From Ceratodon purpureus (Eukaryota > Streptophyta > Bryopsida > Pseudoditrichales > Ditrichaceae), in NCBI GenBank assembly GCA_014871385.1, contig CM026426.1:46429611-46493610 (forward strand): a stretch of 64,000 nt of DNA. The letters run 5' to 3'. This document shows positions 41,009 to 53,149 of this stretch, one piece after another; the stretch's first letter is position 1; each line of letters opens with the position of its first letter. The position numbers were made by a program, and so were the translations under genes. The notes below the pieces were generated by a model, which was not told where the DNA came from, made no database searches, and worked only from the letters and a program-made list of their open reading frames with translations.

Positions 41009-41741
41009 CTCTAACAACAAAACTGAGACAATCAAGTGGCCACCTGGAAAGAACCCTGTATAGGGCTGGAAAGAATTCTATGTGTAGAACAAAGTCTGGA
41101 CATGGCTGGGATTTGCCGGGAAACATTTTCATTGGTCTTGTCACCAATGGCGGGAAATTTTTACATGTCCACAACAGTACGTCGACCTGTCCACATCTCT
41201 CGGCCATTCTGTTGGTGGCAACACACACACACGTGTTGGCACCATGTGTACCATATATAATACACTCATGTCTCCACATGACCACATGGTGCCAACATAA
41301 ATAATCCTAGATTAATGTTGGTGGCAACACCCATGCACATGTTGGCACCATGTGTACCGTATATAGTACACTCATGGCCCCACATGGCCACGCGGTGCCA
41401 ACATAAACTAATCCCAGTTTAATCCGAATGTACATTTTCCCAAAAACGATGTATCAAGGTTAAATACATAATATATTTGGCTTGATATTATATTTTATCC
41501 CAGGTTCTCATTACTGTTACCAACGGAGTACATGCGGGACAACCCAAATGCTGCCAACAAGGCCCACTACTTTACCACACAGTGCCAACTTCCCCATGGA
41601 TCCACATTTTGATTGGTCGATGGATTTGATGGCAACTTGCTGCAAGTACTCAAACTGGCCAATTTCTTTGATTTTCGGAAAAGTTTAATTGCATTTCCAA
41701 GCCAAAAGTACTAGACACTCCTTCACCCGAAGTTTTCTCTA
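41009..41741. other. Upstream region of gene D with 106-bp tandem
   Basis: Two units, 41211-41316 and 41317-41420, each start GTTGGTGGCAACAC and each contain inverted arms. In unit 1, GTTGGCACCATGTG (41235-41248) pairs exactly with 41283-41296; in unit 2 the right arm has mismatches. They sit about 200-400 bp upstream of the gene D start and could be regulatory or a small foldback element. No gene is supported up to 41741. Confidence 0.6.
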
Positions 41742-42206
41742 ATGATTGCTCCACTGTCGAGCGTCAGCCATCTCCGTTTTCAACATAGACAACTTGAAGG
41801 TACCCCTGGCACGATGAATTACCTCGGGCCGTGTCTCAGACAATCGATTGTGCAGAATGAAGCGTGTGGGAACGCATTTGCAAAGGAGGTGCTCTCGGTG
41901 GCTAGTGGAGTGGTCCACACACTAGCCTACGGAAGCAGCTGCAGTTAATTGAAGTTGACTAGCCATCAAATCAGGGACACCTCAACCGTGCCGATCGACA
42001 TTTTCGATAAGGTAGCCCCGTCTCCATTGCTTTGCCGAATCAAACGCGCAGTCCAGGACGGAATGGGGTTCCTTGTCCATTCCTGTATCGGAGTCACGAC
42101 CGTCATCCCGTCTACATGCAATTGCCATCGCAGCGTCAACTTCGGTCCAACTACTTGTCAAATTGAGGAGTTCGTGCGGGGAATCCATCTTAAAGCACTG
42201 CCTTGA
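41742..42206 (+). pseudogene. Possible gene fragment with one in-frame stop
   Basis: A frame opens at 41742, meets a TAA at 41946-41948 and continues in the same frame to 42206. The sequence is balanced in composition and Cys-containing but matches nothing I recognise. It could be an upstream exon region of the F-box pseudogene. Weak. Confidence 0.2.
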
Positions 42207-42500
42207 AGTTGTGTTCACTAGTCTCATCTCCTTTGATGCAGAGTAGCAGCCAATTATGCACCATTTCTGAGGTACGTTAATATGTCTTCCATAGTCCCCT
42301 CGTACCTGTTCTCCGTTACTCGATTTTCCGGGAGATTGTGTCCCTCTAGCTCAACGTTTCACCTGCAAGTTAGATACGTCCCGATAGAATGTAGGCTATT
42401 CATACTTTCGCCACTCTCTTTATTAATTTTTTGTCGTCGTAGACAATTTGTGACATCAATCATCTACGACCCTGTCTTCGTGAATCGTTTTCACTTCTCG

Positions 42501-43246
42501 ATGGCCATCAAAGGGCACAGTTGTAGCGGGGAGTCAGAAGAGTGGGTCTTGGGTGATGGCCATATGGCGGTCGAGGACTACCTACCCGCCGTGCACTGGC
42601 ATAACCACGCATTGGCCTTGAGAGATTCCGGCGTCCCGCTTCCCGCCAACCATTACACTGGAGAGCTACCCGTATCAACGCAGACATTGCTCCATACTCT
42701 GCCCCTAGACGTGGTATCTAGTGTCATTTGGCCTGCATTGATAAACAGTGGTTGTCACTTAGAAAACTATCGTACATGTTCACGGTTGTCATAACGAACG
42801 GACATGGGCAAAATTTCCGGACACGGTCGGACGGACGGACGGACGGACCGGTCGGTCCGGGGTGAAAATCGGACATATTCTATGAATATTCTTAATTTTT
42901 TCTCAAATATGCTCGAATATGCTCAAATATGCTTGAATATTCTCTTATGGACCGGACATGACCCCTAACGGACGGATGAGCGGACCGGACGGTCTTTCGG
43001 ACGGGGAGGTCCTATGAACAACCATGTACATGTTGTGTGCTTCGATGCGTTTCAAAGGGTTGGAGAGACTATGTTGTCAGGCAAAGGGAGTGGACCTTAT
43101 AGAGGGTTGCTAACGCACAACATAGGCAGTTTCTCATGAACCCTGTCTTTGAGGAGTATGAAAGTACAACAAACTCTGATTCGAGCTCAGAATCCGATTA
43201 CAAGGAATCTTTGTCAGGCGACAGTACCGCAGATGACATATATTAG
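42501..43246 (+). pseudogene. F-box protein pseudogene interrupted by a MITE
   Basis: ATG at 42501. The frame reads through TLPLDVVSSVIWPALINSG and ENYRTC, is cut by the 246-bp insertion at 42781, and resumes after the second TACATGTT with LRCVSKGWRDYV, then ends in an acidic Ser/Asp/Glu tail and TAG (43244-43246). LP-x-DV...V...LRxVSKGWRD is the plant F-box pattern, which binds SKP1 in SCF ubiquitin ligases. Removing the insertion and one 8-bp duplication restores frame, but a TAG at 43100-43102 remains, so the gene carries two separate lesions. The product would be short, with no recognisable substrate-binding repeats. Upstream exons may exist. Confidence 0.6.
42781..43026. mobile_element. 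246-bp hAT-like MITE
   Basis: It is flanked by the perfect 8-bp duplication TACATGTT (42773-42780 and 43027-43034), typical of hAT transposons. The ends are imperfect inverted repeats: CACGGTTGTCATA on the left and, read in reverse complement, CATGGTTGTTCATA on the right. The interior holds GGAC runs (about 42825-42860) and AATATGCTC repeats (about 42900-42945). No coding capacity. Confidence 0.85.
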
Positions 43247-44070
43247 GTTTTTAGTCGAGTTACGACGGAAATGCATACCGTTGTGTCCCGTTCCTTACAT
43301 TTTGAGCTATATTAAACCCAACAGTGACTCCTTCAGAACAAGCCACGGCTGACTGGTATTATGTCACGGTTATTGTTTGGTATAATGGTGTTGCTTACCT
43401 TTTTTATGCTTACCACGCAGTGTTATGGTTATCTGTATATGGGAGTACATCAAGCGGTTCAGGTTCATCCACTGTCCACGTTGCTAAGTCTCTACTATTG
43501 GGGATGCATACAAAGGGTCGTAGTTTTCATCGAGTCTTTCTGTCTATTGATTGATACATGTTTGTTCTAGATAATGAGCTTCACAAGTACCCAGTTTATC
43601 ATTCTCTGTGGTTTTTTTCCCATTTGATTATCCGTGTCCTCGGGATATATGCTTTGCTCCTGAACGCCAAGCCCTCCTCTTTTCCTACTATTTGCTTGCG
43701 TGACATTAGACTATAATTTGAAGGCAATTAGGCTTACGGCTAGGGTGACACAATAGCTAGAGCAACACACCAGGGTGCACCACAGTCTTCCCTCTGAAAC
43801 ACTCTACTTACCTTATCAATATCCCTCTCACAGTATTGATCATGTCTCGGCAGAGTACTACGCTTGTAGCATTAGGGTTCAATGCCTTCGAGGCGCCCTA
43901 TTGGGTGATTCGATTACACCAGTAGTTTCCCAGTTTTGAATCCTTTTTTTGTGGGTTTATATAACGAGCTCTTTGGGTGGCAGTCAGATAGCGAATAGGT
44001 TTCAACGCGTAATATGGACAACGATCCTCTTCTATGTTAACTTCTCCTACCCTAATTTCTGGGTAATTGC
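43247..44070. other. No supported gene
   Basis: Nothing recognisable. A short frame with ATG at 43843 could be a 5' exon of the transposase-like fragment that follows, but no splice pair was confirmed. Confidence 0.35.
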
Positions 44071-44693
44071 AGGGTTACGACCCAGACGAGTCGGACGGGG
44101 AATGGAAAGAACATATAGCGAGGGAGTATGGAGAGGTCGCCAGGAGGAAGCAAGAGGTTCATCGCAATCCTGAAGCTGCTAACGTTGATGTGGCCGAGGT
44201 GCTACGAGAGACATTCGGGGTTTGGGATGAGATTAGTCACGACGCTACTGAGGAGGTTGAGCGAAGGTTTAACGTCGATCAAGGCCTCCAGCAGGACGAT
44301 GACTACTCGGAGGGAGAACAGGGGTGGAATCATGCAGCTCCCGGTCATAGCGAAGATCAGGGTGATTCAAACCATAGTGAGCCGGACTTTGACCTAGGAG
44401 ACGAAGAGGATTTCCAATGGGGAGACCGCGAACCCATGGATAACGATGCAGCAGCGGAATTTCAGAGGATACAAGAGGTGGGTATGGTGCCGTTGTACGA
44501 GGGCTCTGCTTTGACGAGCTTGGAAGCAGTGGTATTGATGCTCAACCATCACAGAGGGAACAACGCCACGAATGTGCAGATCTCCCAGTCGTTTGCCCTC
44601 ACTCATAGAATTCTTCTGCCGCAGCCCAACACTTTGGCCGACTCTGAACACGGAACAAAAGTGAAGGAGAGCTCTAAAGAAATTAAAATATAG
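44071..44693 (+). pseudogene. CACTA (En/Spm) TNP2-like transposase, N-terminal remnant
   Basis: The frame starts after a good acceptor (GGGTAATTGCAG at about 44059-44070) with GYDPDESDGEWKEHI and is highly acidic for 140 residues. It then reads PLYEGSALTSLEAVVLMLNH, followed by a segment with S-x-S-x-ALTHRILLPQPNTL. In plant TNP2-like transposases, a PLYEG-x-LTSL-x-A-x-LLLLN region precedes LP-x-x-NTLP in the same order; this is from memory of the family. The protein stops at 44691-44693, before the zinc ribbon and catalytic region, and AT-rich DNA follows. It is therefore a truncated fragment, perhaps linked to the CACTA end at 48300. Confidence 0.5.
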
Positions 44694-45465
44694 ATTGGAA
44701 GTAAATAGAGGTACAGGTGAAAATCCAATCTTTGTATTGATATCCATAAATTTTAAATTGAAATATAAAAATGAGTAAACATAAAAAACCTAGACAGTAA
44801 AGTGGAAGTAGACAGTATAGTGGAAAGTGAATATTAAATTTTAAAAATACTCTATTTATAAATATGTAACGTATACTTATATGCACAAATTAATCAGTGA
44901 TAAAATTCTAGATTTCATTATTAAAAAAATAAAAATAAATAAAAATTTAGAATGTACAAATTAAAGATAAATATTGATGAATACTGTAGATAAGTAGAGT
45001 TAATTTAGAAAAAAAAACCATAAATAATATTTTTTATAATGGCTTTAATTCTTTTTTAAATTTATACAAACAAAAAAATGTAAGGAGACCAAAAAAGTGG
45101 GATTAGAACTTATTTAAACGGATACAAGTACTGTTACCATTATAAAAAAAAATTAAAAGAAACTCTAATAATTCTAGTGAATTTACAAAAATGTATCTTT
45201 CATATCTTTTATGGAATTAATAAGGTTTAAAAAGGAAGAAGATCATATGACTTGCAAGAAGAAATGGTTTGTCTATTGAATTTCAAAAAACCCGTCTACA
45301 TGTATTTACCAACTGACTATCATTTAATACGCAATTTAAAAATGAACTAATCAAAAAACCAAAAGATTAAAAAAAACATACTTTCGAGATTGAATGACAG
45401 TTTAATGTAATGCACAAACTATAACCATTTCAATGTTAATTTAATTAACATTAAAACTTAAAATG

Positions 45466-45497
<32 letters not shown>
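45466..45497. repeat. Poly-A run, 32 nt
   Basis: Uninterrupted A from 45466 to 45497. Confidence 0.95.
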
Positions 45498-45498
<1 letters not shown>

Positions 45499-45615
45499 AT
45501 TAATTAATTTAAAAAATGATTTACTTTCCTTCAATTTAATTGGTTGATTTTACTCTGTCAAATTATAAAATTAAATGAAAATTATGCATCAATGTATAAT
45601 TTAAATATGAAATCA

Positions 45616-45619
<4 letters not shown>

Positions 45620-45681
<62 letters not shown>
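45620..45681. repeat. (AT)n microsatellite, about 31 units
   Basis: Uninterrupted AT dinucleotides. Such a tract may form a cruciform and its true length is prone to assembly error. Confidence 0.95.
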
Positions 45682-45685
<4 letters not shown>

Positions 45686-46950
45686 TTACGTTTAAAACAT
45701 CTAATTGATTTCAACTTTTTAATACTAATTACAACGGACGAAGTCTTTTTTTCCTAACCTTGTTCATGTGTGTAATAACATAATTTAAAATATATGTTAC
45801 ATTTGGTAATCAATTGAAACATAATTGTTTTATTTTAGAAGTTCCTCTTTTGCATACTAAAATGATTTTTAACACGCCATTGTATTCTAATTTTAAATGG
45901 CCCTTTTTGTCCTGCAATTGCAATAAGAAAATTTTGATGTACTGATATGCATCAATAAATTTGCACCTTAAAAAAAATTATGAAAGTCTTCAATTCATAT
46001 ACGTTGTTTACTTTCATGTACCTTGTATCATATATACTTGCTTTCAAGGATCTTTCTAAGTTGAAAGTAGATCTTCGACATTTCTAAACTTCTTCATATG
46101 TGTTTTTCAAACACAATGTATGTATATTTTCATATGTTTTTAAAGTTAGTTTTTATTAGAAGTGATGTGAGGATATTGTTCCGGTAATGATATAATTTGA
46201 AATGTTGTTTGGAGGACTTAATAATCTACAACATTTTGGTATTAAGACTTCTATGTAATAATAATTTTAAAAGTGCCATCAATAGCGATAAAATTCATTG
46301 AATATTCAATAACTCATTCTAATGAATACCGCATAAATGAAACAAAAATGGATAAAAAAGAATTTATGTATCCTGTTGCTTTAAATTTTCATTAAAAAAA
46401 TATCGAAAAAATATCGAGAAAAAACTTTTGACAACATTCTTTTAAATTTGCAAATGTGTAGTTATACAGAACTCATACTTAAGAAAATAAAATATGAAAT
46501 TGAATATTAAGTGTGTGGTTTAAAGTACATCTAACATTTAAAATTGAAAAATTAAAGAGTGTTGTATTTACAAATTACTACACTCTAATGTTAAACTAAT
46601 GTTATTGCAAAAAATTAAATTAAAAATACTCAATTAATAAAAATAGAAAGGAATTAAAAGTGTATTAATATTACATTTTAATACTGAAAGGTTTGTTAAC
46701 TTTAATAAACTTTTCCTTATTTGATTTGTTTTTAAAGAGATATATAAAGTATCTAATTAGTTATCTTGTGCCTTATTTAATCTCATATTTAAAGAACTAT
46801 TTAAATTATATAATATATTATTTAAAGATAAATTATAAATATTTAAGCAATTTGTTTTTCTGTTTTTATTTTTATTTTTTTAAAGTGTTATTTGTAATTT
46901 TTTTTTCCATTGTTTGATTCTACTATTACAGAAATAATAGAAGTACTGAA

Positions 46951-48270
46951 ATTGTCCAGCGATGTCGTCGTATATAGCACATTCTGTTCCAGTGGAATCC
47001 GCAATTATGTGAGAGATGAAAGGACAATATACACTACATTAGACTTATGACTAGTAACGAAAAAAATTAAATCAAAAGACAAATGAGCCTATCAGAAGGC
47101 AACTAAGCCCCATCGACAATTAGTGGTGACTTCACCATTCGACTGTTTAATCAACATTCGACATAAAAAATTAACCACATGTTTACCAATCCAAACGCAA
47201 TCACCCGAAAACTACCCAAGATTCACATACTCCACCCCACCATAATGCGGAGAAACAGCAACTTGGTGACACGTCCAGAACTGGTTCTATCAAATCAGAA
47301 CCTCATTGCCATCAAGTTAATTTAGAGTAGCCTAAACGCGCAATATACCTCAAATACTCCGCAAGCAAATGAGATAGACGGCCTCCCAGCCTAAGTTATC
47401 GAGTTGACCGCAAGTTATCGAGCTGCCCGCCCAGCCCAGGCCCTCCAAGCACAAGTTATCGACCTGAAGTGAAGATTCGGAGTCAATATAAACAACTAAG
47501 ACTTACCTGAACCTGTTTTGACGAGAAATGCACTTTGGCTTACATTTGAAGAGTAGTAACTATCTCAGTCGAAATCACGGTTACAAGGTTAATCAGTGCC
47601 AAATCAACACTCCATTCCGCTAGTCGACAAGTGAGGGCTCCGGCATCGTGGCGGGAATGCGAATCCATGGTCGCATTATATGGTCCGCGGAGAAGGCAAA
47701 GTACTTTTCTACTCTGAGTGGAAAAAAAATAGAGAAGGACCTCCGCACTGGAGAGAAGACTCCAGGTATTCTACTAGTGTTACAACGTCAGACCAACCAA
47801 GCTTTGCACCAACTTGGCCACCGAACTCGATCGGGCTCGTACTTGTCTGAACTAAATGTATACCCTTTTTCCTTCCCGGGTATACATCTACGCATCCACA
47901 AGTAAATGGATTCTTGAAAAAACTCACCCCCCTTATCCCTCCCACGGCATTCCGTTTGACCATCTCTGACGTGGACAAAGCGCACGGATGAAAACATCCC
48001 GACTGGTTCGAAATAGCTGGCACTCTAAGACAGAGTTACCACGTAGGTGGTAAGAGGCAGTAAACTGCATCGTGGAAGCGGGTCAAAGTTTGCTGGCCAA
48101 ATTTATCAGACCATCTGATTGGCCGAAATTGTGGTCCACCACATACTTAGATATTTCGGGGACAACTTCAAAAGAGGGACCCCTTTAGTACACCAAAAAC
48201 AAAAGTCCACCAATCAGGACGACTGTCCATTTTTAAACCTACACCAAACACAATTTTTGGTGTAATGCTC
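46951..48270. other. No supported gene
   Basis: Composition returns to moderate GC. Short frames at 47648-47905 (plus) and 47709-48023 (minus) overlap each other and show no domain. GCAAGTTATCGAG-like phrases repeat three times at 47393-47465. Confidence 0.4.
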
Positions 48271-48300
48271 TGGTGTAGTTGCACCCATTTTCTACTAGTG
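48271..48300 (-). mobile_element. CACTA-type transposon terminus
   Basis: The minus strand begins CACTAGTAGAAAATGGGTGC at 48300. CACTAGTAGAAAA is a familiar terminal inverted repeat of plant CACTA elements. The element would extend to the left, but I did not find a matching left end or a 3-bp target duplication, so this may be a solitary end. Confidence 0.5.
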
Positions 48301-48585
48301 AACTCTATCTCTACGCTCTAAACTCTAATTGGTATACTCAATCTCTGGTCTAAAATCCTAACCTCTACATTCTACACTTTAACTTCTTCGAAAAATGAAG
48401 TCCAAATTAAGCTTTGTGCAGCCTCAAATTCTACTTAAAGATCTCATGACCTAACTATGGTCGCAGCAGCTAACCCTTGCTGTCTCTATTAATCCTGTAA
48501 GCTTGACAAGATTCATCCCAGTTGATGGTTATGTTTTGCAAGACACGATGATGTTTCCCAGGACATGTCAATTCTCTGCCATACA
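48301..48585. other. No supported gene
   Basis: Nothing recognised in this stretch beyond the CACTA end. Confidence 0.4.
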
Positions 48586-49826
48586 CTACTAATGTTTTTA
48601 GGGACAGTTTTGTGGACATCCTTGAAAACATTCTTCGAGACACATGCCCTATGGTTGCGGATGTCACTGCAGGCACGTCAATGACAACATGCAAATGTCT
48701 TATGGGATGTCGTAGCACACGCTTGGAGTGATACCATCGCGAATGACCTTGGAGACATAGGTGACATTGACTCAAACATGAGTATACGTAGACGTTCTCT
48801 TTGATGTTTCTGGTGATGTTACAAAGATTGACTACAGAGACACCAGATTGGATGTTTGTTAGAACATCTTTCAAAATTTCTGCAAAAACATCGTCGCATT
48901 TTAGAAACGTTGTCATGGACATCCGAGATGATGTCTTTGGAGACATGTTGGCATTACTCGAGACATCTTACATCGAATGTTTCAAGTGACGTGGACTCAA
49001 ATACAAAATGGCGTATTAGCTAGTTTGATGTGGACTTGTGCTTTCCATGTAGATGAAGAGCTATTAAATTACAATATATAATATGTCAACGTCGGTATGC
49101 TACTAAGAACTTTACAAATCATCCTATTTTTTTTTATAATTTTGGTTTGTAGAAAAGAGGAATTCTTATATTATATTAATTAATTAATATTATTTAAAAT
49201 ATTTAAATATGTAAATTAATTGAATATGTTCATTTATATTACATAATAATTAGTTTTTATAATGTATTATAAAATATTAATTAATATATTATTTTATTTT
49301 AAAAATTTAGTATTATATTTGAAAAGTATTATACAAAGTAGACAAATAAGAAATTTAGAGGATCAAAGATAATGATTAGTTTCAAAATATTCCTCTTTTT
49401 TTAGTTTATAAAATTTATTTTCCAAAAGGAATTTATAAAAATCTAAAGGTTGGAGCCTTATTAAAATTTCATCTTGCATACTATTGCCCATTTTGCTATT
49501 TGTTTTACTGTTTGGCTCCTTTCTACCTTCCACATTACTAACTTTCACGTTTTTATCGAAGGTGCAACGTTAGTCTGCTGCTAGCATGGCAGTTTTGCGT
49601 CACCTAGGAGGTCCTCAGTGACGTCCTTGGATACAATCATGTTGTTGGAAATATCGTCCCATCTTCTGTTTCACACGCGTGTTTTGGTACACTCCCACCT
49701 TTATTATTCCTTATTAATGCGTGGACATCCTCACGTTTGCGGGGGCATTACAAGCTAGCCCGAAGACATCAAAAAAACACGTTGACATGAATGGAGACAT
49801 AACAAAAAACGTTGGTTTCGTATAGT
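48586..49826. repeat. GACATC/GAGACAT-rich segment, possible CACTA-like subterminal repeats
   Basis: Degenerate words such as GGACATCC, GAGACATC, GATGTC and GAAGACATC recur in both orientations at 48600-48990 and 49600-49805, on either side of an AT-rich core. The right end, read on the minus strand from about 49826, begins CACTATACGAAACC, and a CACTACTAATG lies at about 48582. Subterminal repeats in both orientations are usual for CACTA elements, but the two ends match poorly and no 3-bp duplication fits. Confidence 0.3.
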
Positions 49827-51539
49827 GCACTTGATCAATACCACAATGGTAGCACTTAAAGTGCAAAGGAGAAGGAGAAGACCTTTACTTGTAAGGACTT
49901 AGACCGTTAGGTATTTTGAGAGAGGGCTCTTAAGTACTAGAAAGATAAATTCACCAAGTAGGAGGGATCTACATTTCTACATTGCTAGCACTTGCTCAAG
50001 GAGATTCCAAAGTGGTGGCACTAAACACAAGACATTCAAAGGTGGATTCAGATAATGCGTTTGCGGCTATGGTGTCATAGATGCCACCATGTTTAGTAGC
50101 GGCTAATGGTCTTAGCCAAAGTAGTGGGGACATTATCAATTGATAGATGAAATCAGATTAGGAGATGGCGGAGAAGGAGAAAGTGGACCATGAGAAGTTG
50201 CTCTTGGACAGATCGACGAAATTAAGAAGAGGATGAGGGTTTAATAGAAACTAGCAATCATTACCGCGGCAATGGTATTAATTGTTGAACTTGCAACAGG
50301 CTTGTTTTTGCTAGTGCACCTGTATTGCCCTCTTGATTCACACCGTCAACATACAACGAGGTTGGTGGTATCTTTGGTCACAGTTGCTATTGTCTTTGTT
50401 TTCATTTTTTTATATGTCTTTGCTTCCAAGTTCAAAGAATTTCAATTTCTACATGCAGATCTGATTTTTTTGTATTTATTATGTATTTATTAATTTATTT
50501 ATTTTTCTTTATTTAGTTTTACGTAGAAATTGCTGTTTGAAGTCCAACATGTTGATGGACCTACATTTAGTTGTATTCTTCTCATTTTTATTTATTTCAT
50601 GAAACTTCATGCCTTTGCTTTAAGTCGAGTATCTCTAGACCATGATACGGTTGTGAATGTTGTTTGTCTTTTTTTTAATTTGTACATTGACGTCATTGTT
50701 GACGACCATGATGAAGGCCGACCTTCCTTTGGTTCTAAACGCCTTCTAATATTTATATTTCTTAAGTTGATGTAGTTGCTTCAAGGCCTGCATGTTGCTA
50801 GACCTTGCTTCCATTCTCAACTTTGTTTCCACTCTTTTCTAATCTTGAAGTTTGTAACTATACATCTAGCATGTTTTTTGACTTTTTCATTTTAAAAAAT
50901 TTCAAGGTCTTACTTAATTTGACTCATGCTTTGTGGTTAAGTCTAGCAAAATGTTGGGCATTGGTCATGACTGTGGAAAAATTGTTTTTCTATGCACCCA
51001 CGACAACTCTAATGTTACAATTCCAATGCCTTTGGGCTCATTTACAAGATGTTAATCAATTGTTAGTAATTTTTGCTTCCACTTTGTTTCATTAATAGTG
51101 CATGTGGTAGTTGGTTTAGGTGCTCTATCTTCAATTTTGGTGTGGGATTTATATTTTGCTAACTTTCTACTAATCATAAGATGTATGTGAATTTGTAAAT
51201 GATGCACAGGGTGAATTCTGAAGGAATTTCTATTGTATTTTGGAGCCCTAGCACCGTTAAGAGGATCCGCTAGGTTAGTTTAGTCTTATGGGTATCAGAC
51301 ACTACGTTTTTGAAAAATTCCATCATGTATATAGTGTCTCACAGTATAATGCACATCAAAATGGCATTGTAGAAGCTCAAATGTATGGATACAGAAATTT
51401 TGGGCAAGGTTTGAACCTTAATGCTTGTTTCTACTTACAGTAAATAATAATTCTATTTGTATTTAGAATGGCCTTCTATTTTTTCCCCTAATCTTCCATA
51501 GATGATTTATGAAGTCATTTCTTAAAGCAAAGTGACTCT
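49827..51539. other. No supported gene
   Basis: T-rich sequence with short hydrophobic frames that look random. A Lys/Glu-rich phrase at about 50165-50230 (EKEKVDHEKLLLDRS) recalls the accessory protein of Harbinger elements, but it has stops close by. Confidence 0.35.
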
Positions 51540-52520
51540 ACATTCTCTACATCTCTAGTGCTAGACTGCAAGTCTTCAAATATAAATGGAAATAGAATAG
51601 TCTTTACAAGAATCCCTCCATCTACAATTGGCTCTTATAGCAAATCCTTCTCATCTTCCAAAATTATATTGTGTAAAATAATGCAACCCATGATAATGTT
51701 GACACTACTGTCTAAATCCCATTACCGCACAAAGTTCTTAATGATCTCCCACCAAGCTTGCAACAGTCTAGATGTTTTTTCAACATCTTTGCAAGCGCCC
51801 TCTTGGCACTCCGCAAAAGGCTCTTTCATCACTCTAGAGCTCGTATAATGGTTGCATAGAACACATCTAGTGTGGATAGATGTCATTAGTCAACAAATAA
51901 TAGTTGAGGGTAGAAATGGCCATTTACTTGAAAACTTAAGTCATGCCCTCCACCCGACAAGGGATTGAGGAAGAATGGTGAGTAGTAAAGAACGCTGATG
52001 TCATTATTACCTTCTAATAAGCCAAAAAATGCATGCCAAATCTACATTGTCTATCCACACTAGACGTGTTTTATGTAATCAACATGCGTCTATAGTGGAT
52101 AGATGCCATCAATCCACATCATCTATCCATTAGGCAACTATGGTCTACGATGGCCTCAAGGATGATGCTCCAATTCTTGTCTTTCCCCCAAATTGACCTT
52201 GCTAAGCTACAAGACATTTTTTTCAAATTTAGTACATGCAATCAAAATTCACGTGCCTCCTCAAGAGACATTTGATTTTCTAAATCTTATTTTTTGATAA
52301 ATATTGTAAATATGTGAATTTAAAGCAACTCCAAATAGCAACAACAAAGCTCTTCATACACTCTTGTGCAATAGATTCTTCCCATTTGCAACTCATTACA
52401 AGCATCAAGAGCCATCCTACATGCCAACATATGAATGGAGATTGTATGTTCTACAAAGTGGATGAACCCATACAACTCAAGGCATTGGACCTTTGTAAAA
52501 ACCATGGGTCAAATGCGACC
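51540..52520 (-). pseudogene. PIF/Harbinger-type nuclease pseudogene
   Basis: Reading the minus strand across frames gives, in order, the landmarks of the plant transposon nuclease family (PF04827, by memory): ACRMALDACNELQ-like text near 52410; WHAFFGLLEGNNDISVLYYS near 52010-51950, where the family has HAFFG...SHNDINVL; STLNYYLLTNDIYP near 51890, matching NYYLADGIYP; CKDVEKTSRLLQAWWEIIKN near 51790, matching RKDVERAFGVLQ; and GCIILHNIILEDEKD near 51670-51630, matching ACIILHNMIVEDERD. At least two frameshifts and several stops break it. The nuclease would cut DNA at element ends in the nucleus; here it is dead. Terminal repeats were not located. Confidence 0.75.
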
Positions 52521-53149
52521 ACAACATCGACAATGTTAATAAATATTTCTCTATGCATACTAACTTGTCTCCAAAATTTCACCAATCCATACGTTAAGGT
52601 GTAAAAGAAATAATTCTTGTGCAAAAAATTATGGTACTTCATCCTATCACAATACACAAACCCTCAACCCACAATAATTTCACACCTTGGATGTCAAAGT
52701 ACAATCCAAGAGCTTAATAGAAACATCAATCATCTAGAAGAAAAGATCATTCCCAAATTTATTGCCAAGGCCTCTTTTCATTAATCCAGATCCAAGGCTC
52801 CTCTCAAGCTCATTCTTCCCAAGACTACATGGCTGAAAGAAAATGAACAGGACCTACCAACCCACCAATCCTGTAACCCCTGCTTCCCCACACACACACG
52901 GTTTCTACCCATATGGGAGTTACAATATTATTGGGTAAGGAAATGGTATTAGCATGGCATCAATAATCAGACCTTCGTAACAATTTCAGATTGTCGTAGG
53001 TACAATGATCATCGCCTGAGACTTCTTCGATTTTTGCCGATACAAACGTGCAACTCCATGTAACCTCCTATAGTCCTCCCTACCTAACCTCACTGTCGAG
53101 ACCACAAAATTACCTTACAATATAGCCTATTTCATTTATCTAAAATGAT
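52521..53149. other. No supported gene; 3' flank of the DnaJ gene
   Basis: Nothing recognised. The right part holds the likely 3' UTR of the DnaJ gene. Confidence 0.4.

Larger units (their letters stand above)
44694..46950. other. Very AT-rich stretch without a gene
   Basis: A/T-dominated sequence with no credible ORF. It contains a 32-nt A run (45466-45497) and an (AT)n microsatellite (about 45620-45680). Open frames such as 46693-46917 are low-complexity. Confidence 0.7.

Noticed and set aside
44694..46950. Organellar DNA insertion
   Set aside because: High A+T suggested it, but no plastid or mitochondrial gene, rRNA or tRNA is recognisable.
48470..48946. A 158-codon minus-strand gene
   Set aside because: Its frame follows the repeated GACATC words and shows no domain; likely a repeat by-product.
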